Source: Lachnospiraceae bacterium (GTDB lineage Bacteria; Bacillota; Clostridia; Lachnospirales; Lachnospiraceae). From it: a DNA stretch of 64,000 nt. The stretch lies in contig JAITGA010000003.1 of NCBI GenBank assembly GCA_031280955.1, positions 1-64,000 on the forward strand, in the 5' to 3' direction. Numbering within the stretch: the stretch's first letter is position 1; every line of letters begins with the position of its first letter. The position numbers were made by a program, and so were the translations under genes. This document shows positions 60,875 to 64,000 of this stretch, piece after piece. Below the pieces are notes generated by a model. The model did not search any database. It was not told the DNA's origin and saw only the letters and a program-made list of their open reading frames with translations.

Positions 60875-62149
60875 ATGGAAAACGAAAAAACAAAAAACAA
60901 CAAAAAATCCTTTGGTAGCGGCTTTGTCTGCGGGTTTTTATGCAGTATCTTTGTCGTTTTGGCAGGGTTTGGCGCTCAGAGCTTGTTTGAAAGTATTCAG
61001 GAAAAGGATATTCTTTATGATATCAACCAATACTTTAACAGAAGGAGTGAAAAGAGTGGGTCAACCTCGGTTTTGAACGAAAGCTCCATCGCCAAGTTGG
61101 AGAAGATAGAGAGTATTATCCATAACAATTTTTACCGTCCCGAGCTATTTAATCAAGATGATTTGGAGGAAGGTCTGTATCGTGGTTTGTTGGATGCACT
61201 GGATGACCGCTATGCCGAATACTACTCAGCACAGGAGTTGGAGCTTACCCAGAACAGACTGGCGGGTGTTTTTTTTGGTATTGGCGTGATGGTTGCCTAT
61301 GATGAGGAAAAACGCCTGACGGTTATTAGTGAAGTCATCGAGGGGGGAGCAGCTTCGGAGTCAGATATCCGTGAGGGTGACTTCATCGTTGCGGTTGATG
61401 ATTTCGATGTCAGCGGTTTTTCTACTGATGAGGTAGTCAATCTGATTCGCGGCGAAGAAAGTACGGCGGTTAAAATAACGGTATTTCGCGAGGGAAGCAC
61501 AGATTTTATCTCTTTTGACCTGACCCGCAGGAGAATGACAGGCAGAAGCAATGTGCGTTATGGACTGACCGATGATATCAGTATCGGTTATATCCGGATG
61601 CGGGAGTTTGATGCCACCACCCCCAAGCAATTTGATGAAGCTTTGGAAGAGTTGCGGGGGCATAACATAAAAGGACTAATAATTGATTTGCGTTCCAATC
61701 ACGGCGGGTCACTAACCTCAGTTGTCAATGTAGCCCGTTCAATTTTGCCTGAGGGACTGATAGTTTATACCGAAGATCGCCACGGAAACCGTGAGGAATA
61801 TCTGAGTGACGGAAAAAACAGTCTCGGAATCCCATTGACCGTATTGGTCAACGAATACTCGGCAAGTGCTGCTGAAATCCTCGCCGGGGCAATCCAAGAC
61901 CATGGCGTGGGTACGATTATCGGCGAAGCTACCTTCGGCAAAGGCGAAGTACAAAACCTCTTTTTCCTCTCTGACGGCAGTGCGGTGAAGCTGACCGTCA
62001 GTTCCTACTTCACCCCGCTGGGACGTGACCTCGGCAATGTCGGTGTCATTCCTGATGTCGTACTTCCGCTTGACCGTCATGCTCTTCATGATGACGGCAT
62101 CGACAATCAAGTCGAATGGGCGATGGAAGTGTTACGGGGGAAGCAATGA
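60875..62149 (+). CDS. C-terminal processing peptidase (S41, CtpA-like)
   Basis: A 425-aa membrane-anchored protease: N-terminal membrane segment (FVCGFLCSIFVVLAG), PDZ domain (about 135-215), catalytic domain with SASAAE (Ser about 331) and FGKGEVQ (Lys about 356). The ATG at 60875 follows TTGGAG. Position after ftsEX and the M23 hydrolase is the usual Firmicutes order, and it may trim the hydrolases. Confidence 0.94.
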   Translation: MENEKTKNNKKSFGSGFVCGFLCSIFVVLAGFGAQSLFESIQEKDILYDINQYFNRRSEKSGSTSVLNESSIAKLEKIESIIHNNFYRPELFNQDDLEEGLYRGLLDALDDRYAEYYSAQELELTQNRLAGVFFGIGVMVAYDEEKRLTVISEVIEGGAASESDIREGDFIVAVDDFDVSGFSTDEVVNLIRGEESTAVKITVFREGSTDFISFDLTRRRMTGRSNVRYGLTDDISIGYIRMREFDATTPKQFDEALEELRGHNIKGLIIDLRSNHGGSLTSVVNVARSILPEGLIVYTEDRHGNREEYLSDGKNSLGIPLTVLVNEYSASAAEILAGAIQDHGVGTIIGEATFGKGEVQNLFFLSDGSAVKLTVSSYFTPLGRDLGNVGVIPDVVLPLDRHALHDDGIDNQVEWAMEVLRGKQ

Positions 62150-62323
62150 AGACAGCATCGGAGACAGTGTATAAGTGTTGCTCTATTTTGTGGGACATGG
62201 ATTCATTGATTCGTTTGGAGGACAAATAATCGCAACAGATATAACAACACTAATTTGTCGTAAAGAGATGTTCTCGGCACTGTGAATAATTCTATCGAAA
62301 ACCCGCCATCAATAACGCATCCA

Positions 62324-62719
62324 CTACTTTATATGGGCGGCGACTTTTTTATCTTCACGTTGAATGTGAGTTACCAGCCAACCACCGATGCTTGTATTGA
62401 GTTTTGCCACCAAAGCATTAGTCGCTCCTTCTGCTTTTAACTGCTTGTTGAGATCCAGCACCGTTACCTTAAAAGCCTCATGCAGTTTTTTATGGTTGGC
62501 AAAATCAGGATAATTACTTTGCTGTTGCAGTTTCTCCTCATCGGCAAAATGCTTTACAGTATAATCGACTAGGAACTGCATGGTTGTCGTGAGCTTTGTG
62601 CGTTCTTGTCCGCTTTTGCAAGCTTCCAACAAATCATTTACCATTTTGATTAACTGTTTATGTTGCGTGTCAATCATTGTATTGCCGGTTGCCAAATCCT
62701 CAGTCCATACATATGCCAT
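62324..62719 (-). CDS. Bacteriohemerythrin
   Basis: A 131-aa single-domain hemerythrin that binds O2 with a di-iron centre. All seven ligands are visible: His20, His57, Glu61, His76, His80, His118, Asp123. AGGGGAGC precedes the ATG. In an anaerobe a role in oxygen scavenging or sensing is likely. It stands alone, convergent with ctpA across a 174-bp gap with nothing recognisable. Confidence 0.93.
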   Translation of the reverse strand: MAYVWTEDLATGNTMIDTQHKQLIKMVNDLLEACKSGQERTKLTTTMQFLVDYTVKHFADEEKLQQQSNYPDFANHKKLHEAFKVTVLDLNKQLKAEGATNALVAKLNTSIGGWLVTHIQREDKKVAAHIK

Positions 62720-62852
62720 AGCTATCACGCTCCCCTTTTATGTAGTTAAATAACTGTGTAAGTAATTATAGCATTTCTTGAAAAATTACGCAAATTAAAC
62801 AGGGTTAATATTGTTAATTTTGTTAGTGGTGTTTGTGTATAATGGGATTATT

Positions 62853-62884
62853 AAATAGCAATTTTAGATAAAAAATAGCAATTT
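62853..62884. promoter_or_regulatory. Two direct repeats AAATAGCAATTT, 20-bp period
   Basis: AAATAGCAATTT at 62853-62864 and 62873-62884, exact copies two helical turns apart, between TATAAT (62838-62843) and the AraC-type start codon. AraC-family proteins usually bind directly repeated sites about 20 bp apart, so autoregulation is plausible. Confidence 0.6.
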
Positions 62885-62939
62885 CGGAACAGTATAATAT
62901 CAAAATGACGTTTATTATAAGTGTAAAGGAGGGCAAAAT

Positions 62940-63830
62940 TTGGATTACATCGATATTTTACAGGAAATGTTGCGGTATATTGATGCAAACATCAAAGAAA
63001 AAATGAGTATCGAAAAACTGGCGGCGCGGGCAGGTTTTTCTCCATATCATTTTTGCAGAGTGTTTCAATGGGGAGTTGGTTACTCTGTTATGGAGTATGT
63101 AAGAAACAGACGGCTATTCTATGCCGCATCTGAGCTTGCCGGCGGGAAAAAGGTAATTGACATAGCAGTTGATTACGGTTTTGAAACTCATTCGGGATTT
63201 TCAAAGGCATTTCGCCGTTACTTCGGCTGTTCTCCCGAAAAATACCGAGAACACGCATCCTTCGATGTTCCGAAACTGCCTATCTTAAAGAAAACTAAAC
63301 AATATGTAAAAGGAGGAATTGTCATGGAACCGATAATGGTTAAAAAAGAAGCGATTAAGCTTGCGGGTTTTGCAATCAAAACAAAGACAATAAATGGGGA
63401 CAACAGCAGGGAAATTCCAGAGTTCTGGCAGGAGTATTTAACTGATGGTCGGTGTAAAAAGTTGCACGAAGAATCTTTTCTCAAAAGTCATGTGGAGTAT
63501 GGAGCTTGTTTCTCGGAAAGCATAGAGCATGAAGAATTTGAGTATGTTATTGGGGTAGAAGTCAAAGAAGGATGTATTGTTCCCAATGATTATCGTGTTT
63601 ACACGATACCAGAAGCCATCTACGCAGTTTTTACCACACCCCCCGCAGATGGCGCGGGATTCGTATCCTCAATACAAGGGACATGGAACTTTATTCATTC
63701 GGAATGGTTTTCAAGTTCCGGATATGAATATGCCAATGGCAAAGTTGATTTTGAACTATACGATGAAAGGTGCATGGAAAAAACAGGCAAGGTAATAGAT
63801 ATCTATATTCCTGTAGAAAAAATAACGTAA
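62940..63830 (+). CDS. AraC family regulator with GyrI-like effector domain
   Basis: A 296-aa regulator: N-terminal AraC/XylS double HTH (MSIEKLAARAGFSPYHFCRVFQ, VIDIAVDYGFETHSGFSKAFRRYFGCSPEKYR), then a GyrI/effector-binding domain (about 125-296: VKKEAIKLAGFAIKT, YRVYTIPEAIYAVFTTPPADGAGFVSSIQGTWNFIHSEWFSSSGYEYANGKVDFELYDER). Such proteins (Rob/TipA-like sensors) often bind small hydrophobic ligands. TTG start behind AAAGGAGG. Confidence 0.9.
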   Translation: MDYIDILQEMLRYIDANIKEKMSIEKLAARAGFSPYHFCRVFQWGVGYSVMEYVRNRRLFYAASELAGGKKVIDIAVDYGFETHSGFSKAFRRYFGCSPEKYREHASFDVPKLPILKKTKQYVKGGIVMEPIMVKKEAIKLAGFAIKTKTINGDNSREIPEFWQEYLTDGRCKKLHEESFLKSHVEYGACFSESIEHEEFEYVIGVEVKEGCIVPNDYRVYTIPEAIYAVFTTPPADGAGFVSSIQGTWNFIHSEWFSSSGYEYANGKVDFELYDERCMEKTGKVIDIYIPVEKIT

Positions 63831-63925
63831 AGTAGTCATGACTCTGCTTTGCAAATGATATGTGATGATTTGAAAGCAAATAACAGAAATAGTATGGTAA
63901 TACAATTAATGTTTTGAGGAATAAA

Positions 63926-64000
63926 ATGGACTACAAAAGCGGAAAATGGGCGAAAAAGATATTAGGATTACAACATGCTAATGGTTCATGGGGATTTTTT
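63926..64000 (+). CDS. Partial gene, prenyltransferase/squalene-oxidase-repeat-like start
   Basis: ATG with GAGGA upstream, running off the window after 25 codons (DYKSGKWAKKILGLQHANGSWG). LQHANGSWG has the QxxxGxW look of squalene-oxidase/prenyltransferase repeats, but 25 residues cannot prove the family. It probably shares the transcript of the AraC-type gene. Confidence 0.5.
   Translation, partial: MDYKSGKWAKKILGLQHANGSWGFF

Overview
The window reads as chromosomal core DNA of an uncultured or little-studied Gram-positive anaerobe of the class Clostridia (Bacillota). The support is gene content, not a database search: a yaaO/yaaR/holB/yaaT-type block, HrcA-CIRCE-GrpE-DnaK-DnaJ, IreB-RuvX-DUF1292-RNase J, FtsEX with a PcsB-like hydrolase, GatCAB amidation in place of a visible glutaminyl-tRNA synthetase, DUF6465, CvfB, and strong Shine-Dalgarno sequences with several TTG/GTG starts. 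Nearly the whole window is coding. No phage, plasmid, rRNA, CRISPR array or transposase gene is visible.

Layout. 1-500: tRNA-Tyr, tRNA-fMet and tRNA-Phe. 0.5-9.2 kb: a giant hybrid sensor kinase (minus strand), divergent from a LytTR-DUF3021-ABC exporter operon, then AzlCD. 9.3-13.9 kb: Orn/Lys/Arg decarboxylase family protein, guanylate-kinase-like protein, YaaR, HolB, RicT. 13.9-19.3 kb: surface and lipoprotein genes, including a frameshifted solute-binding protein gene and an orphan iron-type binding protein. 19.7-27.1 kb: acyl carrier protein, MalQ, MFS, ArgC, GalK, aminotransferase, methyltransferase. 27.2-30.8 kb: accessory-looking minus-strand genes (AlbA_2/Schlafen-type regulator, DUF4143 ATPase) with short repeats around them. 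30.8-36.3 kb: DUF6465 and the HrcA heat-shock operon. 36.3-42.6 kb: DUF3048 lipoprotein and gltX::gatC-gatA-gatB. 42.9-49.3 kb: prmA, rsmE, iscS, thiI, an HPr-like gene, mtaB. 49.4-54.2 kb: ireB, ruvX, DUF1292, rnj, ylbF, an MltG-like stub, U32. 54.3-64 kb: tRNA-Gln, acyl-ACP thioesterase, cvfB, YjfB-like protein, CdaR/PucR regulator, ftsE-ftsX-pcsB-ctpA, hemerythrin, an AraC/GyrI-like regulator, and a partial gene at the right edge.

How they work together. The best-supported novelty is a fusion of glutamyl-tRNA synthetase to the GatC subunit of the GatCAB amidotransferase, directly followed by gatA and gatB. The enzyme that would misload tRNA-Gln is thus covalently tied to the enzyme that repairs it, and a tRNA-Gln gene lies in the same window. 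Other themes are many short palindromic sequences: a four-copy interspersed repeat, a ~165-bp whole-length imperfect palindrome between prmA and rsmE, a 60-bp palindromic insert kept in frame inside cvfB, and hairpins laid over stop codons. There are also several unusually clear regulatory layouts, namely CIRCE between the Shine-Dalgarno and start codon of hrcA, tandem overlapping palindromes at the LytTR promoter, exact direct repeats before the AraC-type gene, and a three-way-junction leader before ruvX.
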